A DNA stretch of 64,000 nt from Plutella xylostella (lineage: Eukaryota; Arthropoda; Insecta; Lepidoptera; Plutellidae), in the NCBI RefSeq assembly GCF_932276165.1, contig NC_063988.1, positions 3,720,001 to 3,784,000 on the forward strand, in the 5' to 3' direction. The notes under the pieces are model-generated. The model was not told the DNA's origin. It did not search any database and worked only from the letters and a program-made list of their open reading frames with translations. How positions within the stretch are numbered: the first letter of the stretch is position 1; the number at the start of each line of letters is the position of its first letter. Positions 13,162-26,916 of the stretch are shown here, piece by piece. Position numbers and translations under genes: made by a program.

Positions 13162-16100
13162 TTCGTATATCAAAAAGTAAAAGTTACAAAATTTCCAATT
13201 ATTGAAATAGAATAATATATGTATGTATGTTGGTAAAGCAGTAGTGTTTATTCTCAGGTGTTACGTAAGTTGTATTTGCCTGTTCGACTGAGCTCGGCGC
13301 GCGTGTTGGCAGCGCTACTGCTGACAGAGATAGGCCCCGCTCGGCCCACCTGACGCCAACAGATGCCTCCTTCCAATTATAAACCTTCCTCTTTCAATTG
13401 TTCTTACTCCACTCGAGATTATATCTCTGCTGACCTTTTCAGCTATTTTTATCAATTTATGTTCACATGACTTTACTTCCACGAAAACCTAAATAATGTT
13501 GAAAGTACTGAACAATTTACTTCAGTTAACGTAGGAACTTCCCATCTTCCTGCAATTTTCAAGTCGTGTATGTAAATATTCGACTACATGCTAGCGTACT
13601 AGACTGAAAGCTCGAGATTTTCCCGACAATTCTCCTCAAGCCTTGGGCGGCTTGATAAGGAGAAGATTTGTACATTCAAGAAAAGTGGGCCTTATTTCAC
13701 ATACATTTCCGAAATAGAGCATTATGAAATTCTAAAAGTTTTTCTTTGAAAATTTCTTTTATTCTAAAAACTATACTACTAAATAGATACTGAAAGTTAC
13801 TGTTGATATTGCGTCTTGGAAAATAGAGTTTGTCGCTGAAAGATTAGATACGCGTAGAGATATTAACAATTGGGATTGACGAGCACGCTGAAAGTCTGGA
13901 ATGTTCGGAGGCGGCTCGTTTACATATAATAAGTCGCGCCGCCGTGTTGCTGACAACCATTCACTGAGATAATCGCTACCATTGTGTGCTAAAACCTTAA
14001 GCCGGTTAAAGGAGCCTTATCTGTGACATTCGTTACTTAAACGAACGATATTAAATTCGTTTATTAATATAGCGCTGTTAGAAATTTGTTGCGTACTGGA
14101 TTGCTTGAATGTAGAAAGGTGAGAAGATAATTAAGATACATTATACTTGAAATGTGGAAAAACAATTACAATTTGTAGGTTAGTTTACTATAGCGATATA
14201 GTACACTTTATTGTACTATGGCTATGCTATAGCTTCCTTTCTTTATATACAGAAACATAAAATGTACAGTGAAAAGAGCTATTTGCCTAAATGTTTATGG
14301 CTCCCCCCCGCGCAGACCGCAGAGGTATTTTTATGCGGCGACACTCCGGCCGCAACAGGGAAATTGGATTGATAGTAGTTTTAAGGGCTTTTGAGCATCA
14401 TCCTGTTTTACGTCCAGTCCAATATGGTGTTTTTATGCCCCCATATTTTATGAAGATATTCGCAGTTATCATTTCGTTTAAAGCAGTACTCGGAAGGCCA
14501 AATGTTATTTTATTTGCCAAATCCGTATTTAGTAAATATTCAAGACCATAAATTTGGGTGTGAAAAAGAGTGTGGAAGTTTACGAGAGGGAATATTTCAG
14601 AGAAGAAGTATTGGAGTGGTGAGTTGTTGCAAGTTGCGCGTCGCTAAAGTTGGTATCTGCAGCGCCCCGGGCCGCCATGGTGCACACATAGCACATTTAA
14701 ACATTGATTTTTTTCTTAGCACTGTACGCGGAAGCCGCCACTTGCTCTCTTTAGGTATATTTATGATTAAACGTTTCTAATTGTACCTAACTATATCCTA
14801 TAAGTATAGGTACTGAGTGGCATACATAAGCCGAACGACTCATAATAAGTCATATTTTTTGTTTAAAGCCGCTTTAAAGACGAACAGTTTTTTTCCTCCC
14901 GTTGTAAAGCTCATTTACCGTTTGCCACGCTTCAATCGGTGACACTGAAGTTGGCGAAAACCATAATTCTGTTCGGAACTTTACAAGGCTTGCGTCAAGG
15001 AACAGGAAAGCAATCGATTGATGTTAGGTGATCCGTATAGTTCGCTACTCATACGAGCATTGTGAGATGATGCGAAGATTCGGCTACAATCCTTTGGCAG
15101 CTGTCACTCCAAAAGTCAATTTGGCCAACATGGCGTGGAATGCGCCAACTTTTTTCACATCCCTGGAGTAAACGAGCCGAACTGAGAGCAACAAAATAAA
15201 ACAACTGTCATCAACGTCAACCGCCGCCGATGGACTTCTTGTGACAAAGCGCTGGACGGGAAATGCCTCATAGCTAAGGTTCTGAGAGTTTATTGCGGAA
15301 AACAGCCCTAAATACAAACTATTACTTACTTTTTATCTAACGAAAAACCATGTCGTATCGCTTTGCTTTAGTTACCAACATACGTCTATATTTAATGTAT
15401 TATTAAAAAACTTCCTAAATTACCTATCTATCTAAATCTGAAAATCTGGTAATCCGAAGCAGTAGCGACAGAAGAACGAAGAACTAATAAAAAATACTGT
15501 CAACACAAAAAGTAGTGAGAATGAAAAGAAAGAAAGAGTTGATAAATGATGCGGCGCTTCAATGAATCTCCATCAGCCAGCGGCGCGCCAATCTACCGAC
15601 TTGCCACTGAAAAATACATTTTACACTTAGATACATATTATATTCGCCTCTAACAGACTAAAATGGCATATTAACTCATATAAGCCATATAATTTGGGTG
15701 AATTATATTTAGCAAAACTGTAATTTTACAACAAAAAATATTTTGGGCGAGTATGAATGGGTATTATAGTCCCAAAAATGAGTTAAATTTTGAATGCCAG
15801 TTTCCTTCTCCCACGGGTTTCTTAAATACTTAGTTATTTATTAAATTCCAGAATAATCTTAGCCTTTAAGTAATCTGTATTTATTGAGATTTACGAGGGA
15901 CAGACAGAATCATCAGTTGAGATTACAGAAAGCTGTGAAAATTAATGACTTCTACAAATGTAAATAAAGAAAGACTCATTCATTTTCATTGTAAGTTTTA
16001 AAAGGAATATTGCGCTGCACAAACACTAGAAACTTACTACTTAAGCAAACAGTTTAGAGGTGTTAAAATAACGTATGGAACTAACGTTGAACTTTTGTTT

Positions 16101-16255
16101 GGAAACTGCCAGCGCGTTAAATACTCGGCTTAGAAACGACTTACATACATTTTAATATGTGCAAAAACATAATACGTACCACTAATTCCCTCGACGTTAA
16201 TTCAGAATTCGTTTCGCGAACTAAAGCGTTGCAAATGTTTTTGTAACTCAGGCCA

Positions 16256-16279
16256 CCGCCGCCGCCGCCGCCGCCGCCG
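16256..16279. repeat. (CCG)n trinucleotide repeat
   Basis: Seven to eight CCG units; among the longest in the window. Confidence 0.9.
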
Positions 16280-19200
16280 TGGCTTTAGTATTACTTTTAA
16301 TTCGTGCTACATTCAGAAATGCCAGTATACCTGCCCCAACTCTCGGGCCCAGCAGGGACCTCCCTGCCAATCGCTTTTTAGCGATTTTAAATCGGTTTAA
16401 TTTTGCGTCTTCTATTTACTTTTACCAACTTTACTTGTTAAGTATTAATTTCAAGTTCTGGCTCTTTGAAATGTGTGCTCGGAAGACCACATGAATTATT
16501 TCTGCAACAGGTGGGTGACTGTGAGTGCTTGTAAATGGTGCTTAAAAAGCGAGTTAAGTAGGTAGACAGCAATAGAATACATGGTTATTTAGTCATGAGG
16601 AACAGTATGTAACAAGCAGTTTGTAGTGCAATATGTAGGTAGTATAGTGCTAGAAGTGTAACCCTGCCGATGATAAATGCGTGCGTTGCGGGCGACAGCG
16701 CGGCGGCGGCGGGGCGGGCGCGGGGCGCGGGCAACTCGCTTATCATAACGTATGCTCACCCACTCGCATCCCCTCATGCGCGGACTGCAACGCTTATCTA
16801 TTCCTACACTCATCCGACTAAAACTGATTATTAAACGCTGTAAACGAAATAATTATTAGAATAATAAAGCTGCTCATTAAAAGCACTTTAGGAGTGTTTT
16901 GTTTGTTCGAAGAAAACAATAGCGTCAACATCAAAATATCGTCGGCGCGAGCATAATGAATGCGAGTAAGCTCAATACATAACAACGACGTGTCTGTACA
17001 TAGGCACGGCATGTGAGCAGTTCGCACGAGTGTTTGCCGACCCCGCCGGACGTATTGACCAGCGCGGCGGCAAACACCCTGTATCTCACACAATCATATT
17101 GTCCACGCACATCATCCGTAACAACTGTTTGTACGCCACTCGTAAACTTCGCACACACTCATCAACTGTGCAATCTCGAGACAACTGCATAATATAAAAT
17201 AAAGGGATAACATACAAAGAAGACGTTTCATTTCGTTTGTAACCGTACTTTTTCCAATTTATCCGAGAATCAGTCTCGGTGCTGATATAAAACTTGGGAT
17301 GTCGCCCGGAATGTTCCTAAATCAAATATAGAGGAGCAGATGTCACCATGTGCACTGGGAATGCACATCTACCGTTCCGGTTCGTTACGACTCGCATGAC
17401 ACAATCTCACTCCACAATATTTCCCTATGTAAATGGAAGCTAAAGTAATACATACTTCAAAGATTTATTATTATTACGTTACGAGTTCAAGCAACGCTTT
17501 TAAGTGCAATCGTTGTAAACATGAAGCTAATAAATAATTCGTGTCACCGAGCTCTACAATTTCCTCGAGCGAATGGAAGCGGGTAAAGTAATGGACGGGG
17601 CAGACACGATGGTTACGTTTAGATCCCCTCAATAAAGGTTGTATTGCAGATATCCAGCACAAATATTAGATCCAGCGGTTGGGCGACCCCGGCTCATTTG
17701 ATCCCGTCGCCCCACGTGGACTCAATTGTCTAGCGGCGACCGCGACTGTCTCTAACAACTTGTTTCTTACGTCCTCTACACATTCCGTCACAATGTAATC
17801 GTAATCAACCGACACAAACGACATTGTGCTTTCTTACAGCTGTTCATTGTTCAGCTTGAATGACCTCTACAGAAAAATACTAACTCTATTCAGTCGGTGA
17901 TGTTTTATAAAATGTAGATAAATTTATATAGATTTTTTGTAACAGGAGTGCCGGGTCAGGATATTCGCGGGTTAGCCTGCGGGCGCAGTGCACAGTGTGC
18001 AAACAAAAGCAGACGAAAGGTTGAAATTGATGGTTACGCGTTGATAATTATAGCGACTATAAAAGGTGTACGCGGAGTGTTTTGTTTTTGCGCCCGCTCA
18101 CGTTTACTATTGAAACGAAATATCAAAATGTTTTTCGAGTGGAAACTGCGGCCTCGTGGCAAATATGTATATGTGAGAATGGCAGGACGCACAGAGTCTA
18201 ATCCCGGCCGAGGCAGCGCCGGCACGCGCCTCCCCGCACGCCTCCGTATGCCGGATAATTCGCAATTTGAATTCGTATTTAGAAATTCTCGTTCTTCCAA
18301 TAACGGTATCCGATACACAGGGCTTGTGTACGTATGTGCTTTGTTTAATACGTATTTTGCCATAGTTAGATTAATGAAATGGACATTGCACCTGTATTTT
18401 CATCTATGTAATATCTTTTACGTATGAAATAAAAATTATGTAAGTACATAGTAGAAATCACATGAATGCCGTTTTCTTCCAAAAAAGCCTGTTACCTTCT
18501 AGCTTCGATGCATCAAATAAGTGTCGTTGCAATTATAAAATACGTAAGTTAGTTAGTTATCCGGTGGCAAATGGCGTGATTGTGTCGGGGCTCCTTCACT
18601 TATCCTTCGCAGCGCGCGTCGCCTTACGGTGTCCGGTGTCGCCGCCGCCGCGCAACACCTAATCATCTCAACTCCCACTCGGTATTTTCTTTCAGTCTCG
18701 ATCTATTTGCTATAGAGGGAATAGGTCAACTGATTGCGTTTCACCTCCTATAGCTACCGTAAAGCTTAGAGCCTAATCTAAAACGAAATCTAATATTAAT
18801 ACTTTATTAATGATATCTAAAATCCAATGAATAATTCAACCAATTGAAATGTAAATACTCGTATGCGCGAGGACAGACCATGCGGAATTAATATTTTGAT
18901 TGGATTAATCTATTAACACGATATCCGTGTACGCAATGATTCCAATTTTGGCGACGAAATATTTTGTTTCATTTGATTGCTTGCGTTCTACAACGCCAAC
19001 GAAGTTGCAAAATGGATTAACTCTATCTGCAATAGCCGCAAAGTGACATCAAATGCCGTGTTGCCATCAAGCATTCGTCCTGAAGGTTTCATTTCGGTGA
19101 AAGGCCATTTGCAGTAACGAGAACATAACAAGAATTACGAGCAGACGCTAATAACATTCTGGTGAAAGTCGCGGCGACGTTTTAAACTGAGCGATGTGCG

Positions 19201-19999
19201 TGCCGCGAGGGTTTATGTTAATAGTGAGGCACTGAGGATATCGTGGACATCCACCGAAGTTAATTTCGTTTTTATCACACCACAAACCCGAATGATCTGT
19301 TTACTAGCGGGTCAGTAATAAAAAGGGGCTGTGGTCGCCATTACACGTGGCCGGCCGCCGACGCCCCCTATCGGGTTGCAAGTGAAACAGATCGCCAGGG
19401 ACCTGGTGACAAGTAACGGCCAATATGGCCGCCGCTAAACGTCAGCCCGATTATGGCAACTGCTTGAACAGCAGACATTAATCTAGACTAGCCTCGACCT
19501 CGCACGAACACTTCAGAAATCTGATCAAAATCAAAACTTGATAGAGTCGGTTTATCTTATGCCACATATTAATCATAGTTGCTTCTAGGTTCTGAAAACA
19601 ATTTTATATAAATCTAATAGCAATTTTATATCAATATTGTTTGTATTCTGAAAAAGATAACGATAATAAATTACAGTCTGTATGCATACAAGCTTGCAAG
19701 GATTTTATCAAAAGATAAAATCGATCTCGATTACATTTTCCATGGCAGCGCCTCTCATCATCCATCATATTTCGACATGTTTCCCGAGGTGCATTTATTC
19801 ACCAGTGCATACACTTTTCTGATTACAAAGATTCCAGTAGAAAGGACATTATTTACGTGATATTCTTATGTAGCTATACTTGAGAATATTTATACGATAG
19901 GTTCTACTGTATGATTTTAGTACATAATTATGTATACTTAATACATTTGAATATTATGGCCTCAAATTTTCTTTACTTTTATTTTCTTTATGTTTAAGG

Positions 20000-20124
20000 T
20001 TGCCTGTAAGAGATCGCTCTTAGCGATAAGGCCGCCTATTGTTCATTGTTCCTAGTTTATAAGTTCTCTTTGTATGTTTTAATTTGTGGTGTTCAATAAA
20101 GATATATTCTATTCTATTCTATTA
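20000..20124 (+). mobile_element. 3' tail of a lepidopteran LINE or Metulj-like SINE
   Basis: TTGCCTGTAAGAGATCGCTC, then TTAGCGATAAGGCCGCCTAT, then a U-rich stretch ending CAATAAAGATAT and a (TATTC)n run. This 3' module is widespread in Lepidoptera on LINEs and SINEs. Only the tail is present; no coding part precedes it. Confidence 0.65.
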
Positions 20125-20389
20125 TTTTAAATGCAAACAGTACTTATGAAAGTAATTATGTAGGTACCATAATGTCAGGAAGTGGTCAGAAATGATAATC
20201 ATTCATATAGGTTAGATACTGAATGGATTGGGCTAAGTACCTTATGTTTCTTCTTAAACCAACGTTAACAATTAACTTAATTATTTTCAATGTTGTTATT
20301 TCCAAATTTACCAGAATGATTTAGAGAATCCTATTTTTTTCATCAAATCGTAGTATCAGTTAATCCCGGGGGAGTGGAGTCCACATCCC

Positions 20390-20416
20390 GGGCGGCGGCG
20401 GCGGCGGCGGCGGCGG
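20390..20416. repeat. (CGG)n trinucleotide repeat
   Basis: Eight to nine CGG units after a CCCGGG. Frames through it give only Ala or Arg runs and are not supported as genes. Confidence 0.9.
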
Positions 20417-21179
20417 TCGTGATGTCGCTGACACGTCCATTATGCCGAGGTTTTGCCGCCCTTTTTCCTGTCACTTTTGACAGCTTTGAAAGTGACTCCT
20501 TCAGCTGTGCCAGGGTTTTTTCAGTGGAGGCATCTGATAGGAAGTTAATATGTTTATTCAATTACTGGAAATTGTTGGCGGTCTCTTTTGTCGTGTCGCG
20601 TCCATCTAAATGTCAAGGCTGTTCATTTATTTCGTAGTATTAGGAATTCAGGCAAGATTATCCTGATATTATCAGAATGAACCTGTCTATTAGCACACAA
20701 TTTAGATGAGTAAACCCCGGGTATTGTACTAAATTGCCTCTGACAATGCACTATTCATCAATGAGCCGTCCCTAGTGTATCTCGTGTGATGGTATTAAGT
20801 GGCTTCGTATTATATTAGTTTGCTTAGCTTGATTAACTATCCAATTAACACCTCTATTGGCCGTGGTGTCACGTGGCGGAGTGAGGGACTCACGTCCAGC
20901 GCCGTCGTTATTTATAGATGCAATCTTCGTAAAGTTGTTGTGAAAAAACACACCCACCTGTGTGACTACAAGGGAATTTATGGCCACTATCGGCCCGGAC
21001 TCGCTCTGACGTAAACACTGACACTCTGAACACGTTGTATTGGCGGTATCTTAATTTATTAGTGTCCGACTGCGCGACTGGTCTAGTCTGGGCAGTTTAT
21101 GTTGCTACAAGCTTGACGTGGCATATGAAAAACTGGCTCTTACTACCTCTTTAATTATCAGCGTATTGTGTATCAATTT

Positions 21180-21220
21180 TAAATATGATTTATACATATT
21201 TTGTTTCAGGTAAACTTTAT
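21180..21220 (+). promoter_or_regulatory. Candidate recursive splice site 2
   Basis: TATTTTGTTTCAG ends at 21209 and the donor-like GTAAAC starts at 21210. The donor is weaker than at the other two sites (C in place of GT at the end), but the acceptor is good. It lies 14.4 kb after site 1 and 15.6 kb before site 3. Confidence 0.42.
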
Positions 21221-22964
21221 TCTACTTCATTACAAATTTTATCGAAGCCAAGGTTTGTAACATCATCTATATCACGAAGCAACCGTGAAAACTAAGTAAT
21301 ATTACATTCAGAACTTGAAATGGGTCAACGTCGGTGTTCAAAAGTCAAAGGCGGTCACGCTTACTCTAAATTTCGCTAGCATTGTTGCCATTAAATTTTA
21401 GCCGGAAATTAATTCCCGAATGCGAATGTAGCATTGCGTTTTGCAGAGACTCGCACCGCCAATGAACTGGCGTAATAAATGTCATTAGAGCCCGTGACGT
21501 CAGGCGGGAGCGCTCCTCGTTCAATTACGTCCACAACGGCCGGACATAAATTTCAATAACATGATTTGTCACAATTTGCGGTTCCACCAAACTGCTCATC
21601 GGAGGTTTCATGCTTTTTGCTTCATCCTCCCCGACACTGCGGCAACTTTCAGTTATCCTGAAAGAATCGTTTGGTACACTCCGCTTTCTTCTTTCTTTCT
21701 CTATCAGTTGACAATAAAACCAAAATACTTGTACTTACTTTCTTTGGGGTGTCACATTCAAGTGCAAAGCTAACAGTTAGATAATTGAGCTATGTTCCAA
21801 AGGCCAGCGTTAGATCACAATGCGATGGATGTAGCCACTACTGGGCACACTCAAAGGCACATCACAGCTAACTGTAGAACGGCGAGATTCCATTCAATAC
21901 ATAACTCGATTGCTTGAGCTAAACGGATTTCGGTGGGCAAGCCAAGTAACTGTGTAATATCTTTATGGACACTATCGTCTTATTCTCTGAACCAAATATA
22001 CTTTCACAAAGTGAGAATTGACGAACAGAAGCTATTTAAGCGGTTAAAGTTAAAATAGCCTCAGTACCTCAGCGGTACCAAACAATTTATTTTTCAAATC
22101 TATCCCGGGATTAAATCATCAGTGAATATTACTATCCAACCGTGAAATTACAATTTAACTATTCACCGATTGTTAATGCTCCATACGAAGCAAATAAAAT
22201 GTGCTCGGTGGCATCATGATGCGGTGAGTGTTGTTTGCGCGGGCTCAATTAACCTGCAGTCTGTAGTGGCGGCACCCGGCTCATTGTGACCATCGAGCCC
22301 GGATAATCAGCTCACTACCGAAATGTACACAATTAATATAATTATTTTATGCCAATAAAAGTGCTTAAAATTAAATATTACGCGTTCGTTTTTTTTAAAT
22401 GATATATTAAGTAAGTAAAGTTTTTTTACTCAGTTTATTTGAAATTTCTAAACAATGCATAAAATACTATTGCGTACCTAATAGAATTTTATTCAATATG
22501 AATAAATATTAATAAAACATTATGCATAAATAACCTAACCTACCCACTCAACTTTACGTCAATAAACCCAGACCAAATAATACAGCAATCGTCTTTCCGC
22601 CATGTAATTTAGTGAGCCGAGCGGATATTTGTAATCCGTTGACCTACGACCCTGGGGGAGGGTGCGGAACAACGGTCAAAGCTTGAAGCCCTAATTTGAA
22701 ACAACTTACAAGTGCGAAGCCCTGTTTGGGGACGGCTTCACTCGACACTCGAGTCACACTGCACGGGCTTGTCCCAATTTGGTTACTTACAATTCATCAT
22801 AAAACGTAGGTACGTGGTTACTTGTGCGGCTTTTCGAATATTTTTAATCTAATTTAGTTACTTGTTGTATTATTTAAATATACAAAAGTACAATGTACAT
22901 GTAAGTAAGTACACATACTATCCATGATCCATATTACCGCTAGGCAGTAAAAATGTTATAGTAA

Positions 22965-23192
22965 GACGACCGAATGGCGTAGTGGTTAGTGACCCTGACT
23001 ACTGAGCCGAAGGTCCCGGGTTCGATTCCCGGCTGGGGCAGATATTTGTTTAAACACAAATATTTGTTCCCGGGTCTTGGATGTGCCCGTAAAATGGCAA
23101 TAGGCCCGCCCCCTATTACATTGGGACTAACATAACACTCTGGCGAAAAGTGGGTGCAGCAATGCACCTCTGCCTACCCCGCAAGGGAGTAC
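22965..23192 (+). mobile_element. tRNA-derived SINE, family 1, copy with tRNA-like head
   Basis: The head resembles a tRNA: an A-box-like TGGCGTAGTGGTTAGTGAC and a B box GGTTCGATTCC, expected to drive RNA polymerase III. The body that follows is shared with two other copies in the window (29963 on plus, 53237 on minus): GGGTCTTGGATGTGCCCG, CCCCCTATTACATTGGGAC and CTGCCTACCCCGCAAGGGAG. After about 23192 the sequence departs from the other copies, so the 3' end is missing or changed. Confidence 0.82.
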
Positions 23193-24278
23193 TCCCTTGA
23201 AAATGCCAGAGCCCTTTCAGAGCGTCGAGCTTATCTCAGGATGGGCATGTGAAATGCAGCTTTTATTAGATATGCATGTAATGTGATATTATCGTAATTT
23301 ATCGTGAGTATGAGCGGGCGGGGCCGGCGGTCCCGCGCTCGCCCGGCCCGCAAACGCGCCTCGGCCGCCGCCCGCAACACTCCTGCACAACAAACGTTCC
23401 AACTTAAATTATTTCAAATTTCAAATCGAACATTCCATTAATTACGAGCCGCGCGATAACTCGGTCTCGTTTTATTGCGATCGCTTTTTATTTTCGTTTT
23501 TATTTTACGTCCTCCGAGTAATACGATTGCACTCGAGCGGCTCGAATATAGTTTTTAATATTTTTGTTTTTCTTTTATCGGTTTTGTGCGTTACCTAAGT
23601 GCAGATATGGCAGCGACGCGTTTGAGAAATGGTGAGTTTGACGCACATTTTCAGCAACTATATTTTATACTTTTTGCCGTATTTTAAACTTACTTTGAAA
23701 TATTTTAAAGTTACTTATTATAACTTAATAGTCTCTACAGATTTTTATTTCATGATGAATACATACACATATTATGTATCAGATTTTATCATCAAAATAG
23801 CTATATTTATATATTTTCAGTTTATTATTATTCGATACCCCAACATACGCGACCACAGTCTCCGTACCAGTTTAAAATCTCCGCCGAGCTGCGATTACGC
23901 ACGCCACATTAATAAAACACAAGCGGGTCCTTGAGCACACATGCAGGCGGTCGCTGAACCAAACTGCTGCTAACGAGACCAATAAAAATCAATAGCCCAG
24001 CGATCAACTTGAAATATGAATGTCGAAGCCACCACGCCGCGTCCCTGCGACGACGATTCGATAAAAAATTTAAGAGGCACACCCGACCGCTCCCTGCCGC
24101 CGTCACAATAAACATTAAACCATTCAATTTAAACACAAGCCTCATAATTTTACAACCATCTCAATCGACCAGTATAGCCACCATAAAACAAGCTGTTAAT
24201 TTGTCACAACTATCGACAAGTAACAGCCCCCCGTCGCGATGATAAACCCGACACGATAAGATATCTCGCCCTCGTCCG

Positions 24279-24290
24279 CCCCCCCCCCCC
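24279..24290. repeat. C12 homopolymer
   Basis: Twelve consecutive C residues in otherwise AT-rich DNA; the length may be uncertain in an assembly. Confidence 0.85.
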
Positions 24291-25093
24291 ATACGTAAAA
24301 CGAAATCAATTTTTGCCTATACAAATTACGGATTAATCTCTCAAACTAAATTACTTCACCCCAAATAAATTAAACTTCAGTTGCGATGTTATCTGTAAAT
24401 AAAACGTCTATCGAGTGAGAACTTAATTACATACGATTCCTCGTTCAACTGAGTCAGTATCTATATGTACTCGTACATCGGTCTAGAAGCGTCCTTTACT
24501 TTAAACAATGGAATGTCCAATCGCTAGACTGTTTAGTAGCACATTATTGACTATTATTTCCATAAATATTTCAATAGCTACCGTTAAACATGGATCGCGA
24601 GTGTTTTATAAACAAGCTCCTTTGTGTGGTGAGAAAGGTTCCTTAATTAGCTACTTACACGCTACTGCAACTACACTAGATGACGTGTCCTGCCTGATAC
24701 ATACAATAACATGAAACCTATGTCCAACTCTTTGTTAACAAATGACTCACAGTATTAGTGTCGTAATGGTGAAAAGTCCGTAATCCATTAAGACGCTACC
24801 TTGTTTCACTCGGTTATTACGGCAGGCTCGCGCCCGACTACGGCCCGTACAGCGCTCTGAATTATTAACTCCTTAGCGAGGTAAGCCTGAACTCTCACAA
24901 CTTGTAAAAATCAAGTTAGCACAATAAAACCTTTATAGGTATGATACCTAGTATAACTTTGGAGATTTCTAGGTTTTGATGTGTGGTGTGTTCGTCTAAG
25001 GGTGTGATTAATGGTTCACGTCTTCAGAATTTGATGATTTCTTTGAAAGAATCCAGAGAAGGGTCTCCAAGATCCCGTACCGACATATCTACT

Positions 25094-25137
25094 AGTGTGT
25101 ATGTGTGTGTGTGTGTGTGTGTGTGGTGTGGTGTGTA
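25094..25137. repeat. (GT)n microsatellite
   Basis: A nearly pure GT run that becomes GTGTGGTGTGGTGTG at its end. The adjacent TGGTGTGTAG repeats twice more up to about 25150. Confidence 0.9.
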
Positions 25138-26002
25138 GCGTGGTGTGTAGACACACGCGGGAGTGACGCGCGAGGTGCGCTCAACTCGGAGGAACTCGAT
25201 CCTCGCACAAATTGATTGAGAGCGACATTTGATATAAAATTGTGTTGTGATTGATGCGAGCTCGCTCCGCGGCTAAGTGCTCTGTCGCGGTGTTGCTTCT
25301 TACATTTATTTTCACACATAAATAAAATACTCTTTATACAACACATTTTTTCCTTGTACGGCTACGTGCGATGTTATGTAATGCTCGTGAAACAATGCGT
25401 TAGAAAAGCCCCGGCTCTTCATATAGTGGAGCATAAAGATAAATGAGGACAAGCCTGGAGAGATGAAGGCTGGAATATAAAGCATACGATTTCGCTAGCA
25501 TTAAAAAGAGAATAGTAGTCGTTGTCAAATAACGGCCGTAATTTTAAAAATCATGAAGTTTCTTGCTATCTAGCAACACACAAAAATTGCGGAAATTCAC
25601 ACGTCATTACATAAAATTGGTTTTCCATAGGATATAGCTTCATATCGATAAGATACGAGTCGCTGCAAAAATGACAGTATCTGCGTTAGTGGGTCCCCGC
25701 CGGGCCCGAGGCCATCCATCACGTTCACGACTCATAACCGTGGTCTCCGCCGCCATGCACATAACAGATGTGCTGGAAATTACTGCGCCTGTCAACAATT
25801 ACTGCCATACGCATCCACACAGACAACTAGACACTCATTATTACCGACCAATTTAAACCAATCAGCTTTTCATCAAACATAAACCGGCTAGGCATTCATA
25901 AAAAATGGAACAAGTGTATTTGGTGGTACCGGGAACGGTGAAGCTGACAACCCATTCTGACAAAGGCATTAGCCAAAGCCTCTCTGTAAAGTGATCGTTT
26001 AG

Positions 26003-26040
26003 ACCGGGCCGGGCGGGGGCGGGCGGGGCGGGCGCGGTGC
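26003..26040. repeat. G-rich array
   Basis: GGGCGGGGGCGGGCGGGGCG; four or more G runs close together. Confidence 0.8.
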
Positions 26041-26916
26041 GCGGGTGACTGATGACGTGATTTGCTCCGCCCGCGATATATCGGCGTGCATGGTGATATT
26101 GTGTCGCGGGCCTGATAGCCCGTCCTTGAAGCAAAAAATAAGGTCGCCCGTTTACACAAGGGCAAAAGCTTTAAGTGACAGATACTAGATAAATGTTTTC
26201 CACATTAGATAAGGGTGGTATGGAGAGAGACGCGGAAAAATTCCACTGGAATCACAGCAGAGAAATCTGCCCTAAATACAAAATATATATTTTTCAAACG
26301 CTATTTCAATCTTCGCTTCAATCACATCGAATATAACGTGTAACATTTCATATTCATGAAGCTTAATGAAATAAAAAGCTTAATAACTGAACTAATTTAG
26401 TTTTGAAGTATCATGAAATATGCAGTAATTATTCGCCTGGCCGCTCTATATCAGAGCAGAGCGTTACGAAACGTGAATTATGAACTCTTGTGAACCCGTT
26501 TCATTATGCAGCAATGACGGCGGCGGACGCCGGCGACTCAAACTTAGATTGGAAGCATATTGGAAGTGGATGCTCCTGCTACACTTCAAACTATCTTCAC
26601 GTCACTTACTTGGAGATTTATACTGTACCCTCCTGTGCCACGCAGGGCGACTCAACCCAAGTTTTGTCGATAAAGTTGTGCGAGAACACATATTAGTCGC
26701 ACATTAATACTGAAGCCACTGAGCTTTGAGTTAAATTTCTCTGGGGCGGCGATTAGTGTGAAATATTCATATTAAATTGTACCGACGGATATCAACTCGC
26801 ATCTTTAAACATGGTCTTACAAGACCAAGTTGTATATATTAATGTTTGATTTGCTACGTATTAGCTATTATTTAAAGTATTTATTTATTAAAAGTATTAC
26901 ACTAATTTAAGTATTA

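Larger units (their letters stand above)
6847..21209 (+). other. Gene-free segment, probably giant-intron part 2
   Basis: Lies between candidate recursive sites 1 and 2. No supported exon. It holds (CCG)n patches at 9849, 11063, 13132, 16256 and 20390, GC-rich stretches near 7840, 8480-8670, 12535, 16700 and 18610, a (GT)n run at 11730, a (TTTA)n run at 9358 and a LINE 3' tail at 20000-20124. The rest is AT-rich and unremarkable. Confidence 0.45.

Noticed and set aside
13245..13265. TTCTCAG|GTGTTA as a further recursive splice site
   Set aside because: The donor half, GTGTTA, departs from GTRAG and the pyrimidine tract is short.
876..16494. Many open frames of 60-160 codons in the first 50 kb
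   Set aside because: They are rich in Arg, Pro, Ala or Gly from CCG and GGGGC repeats, or in Ile, Leu and Tyr from AT-rich DNA. None shows a known domain.
16500..16525. CAACAG|GTGGGT as a further recursive splice site
   Set aside because: No pyrimidine-rich tract directly precedes the CAG, so the acceptor half is poor.
17948..18427. A 159-codon open frame, with a long overlapping frame on the other strand
   Set aside because: No recognisable domain, overlapping open frames on both strands, and codon use like the surrounding non-coding DNA. Most likely chance.
22965..23040. Apparent tRNA gene with A and B boxes
   Set aside because: The same tRNA-like head recurs in other copies attached to a common non-tRNA body, so it is a SINE head and not a functional tRNA gene.
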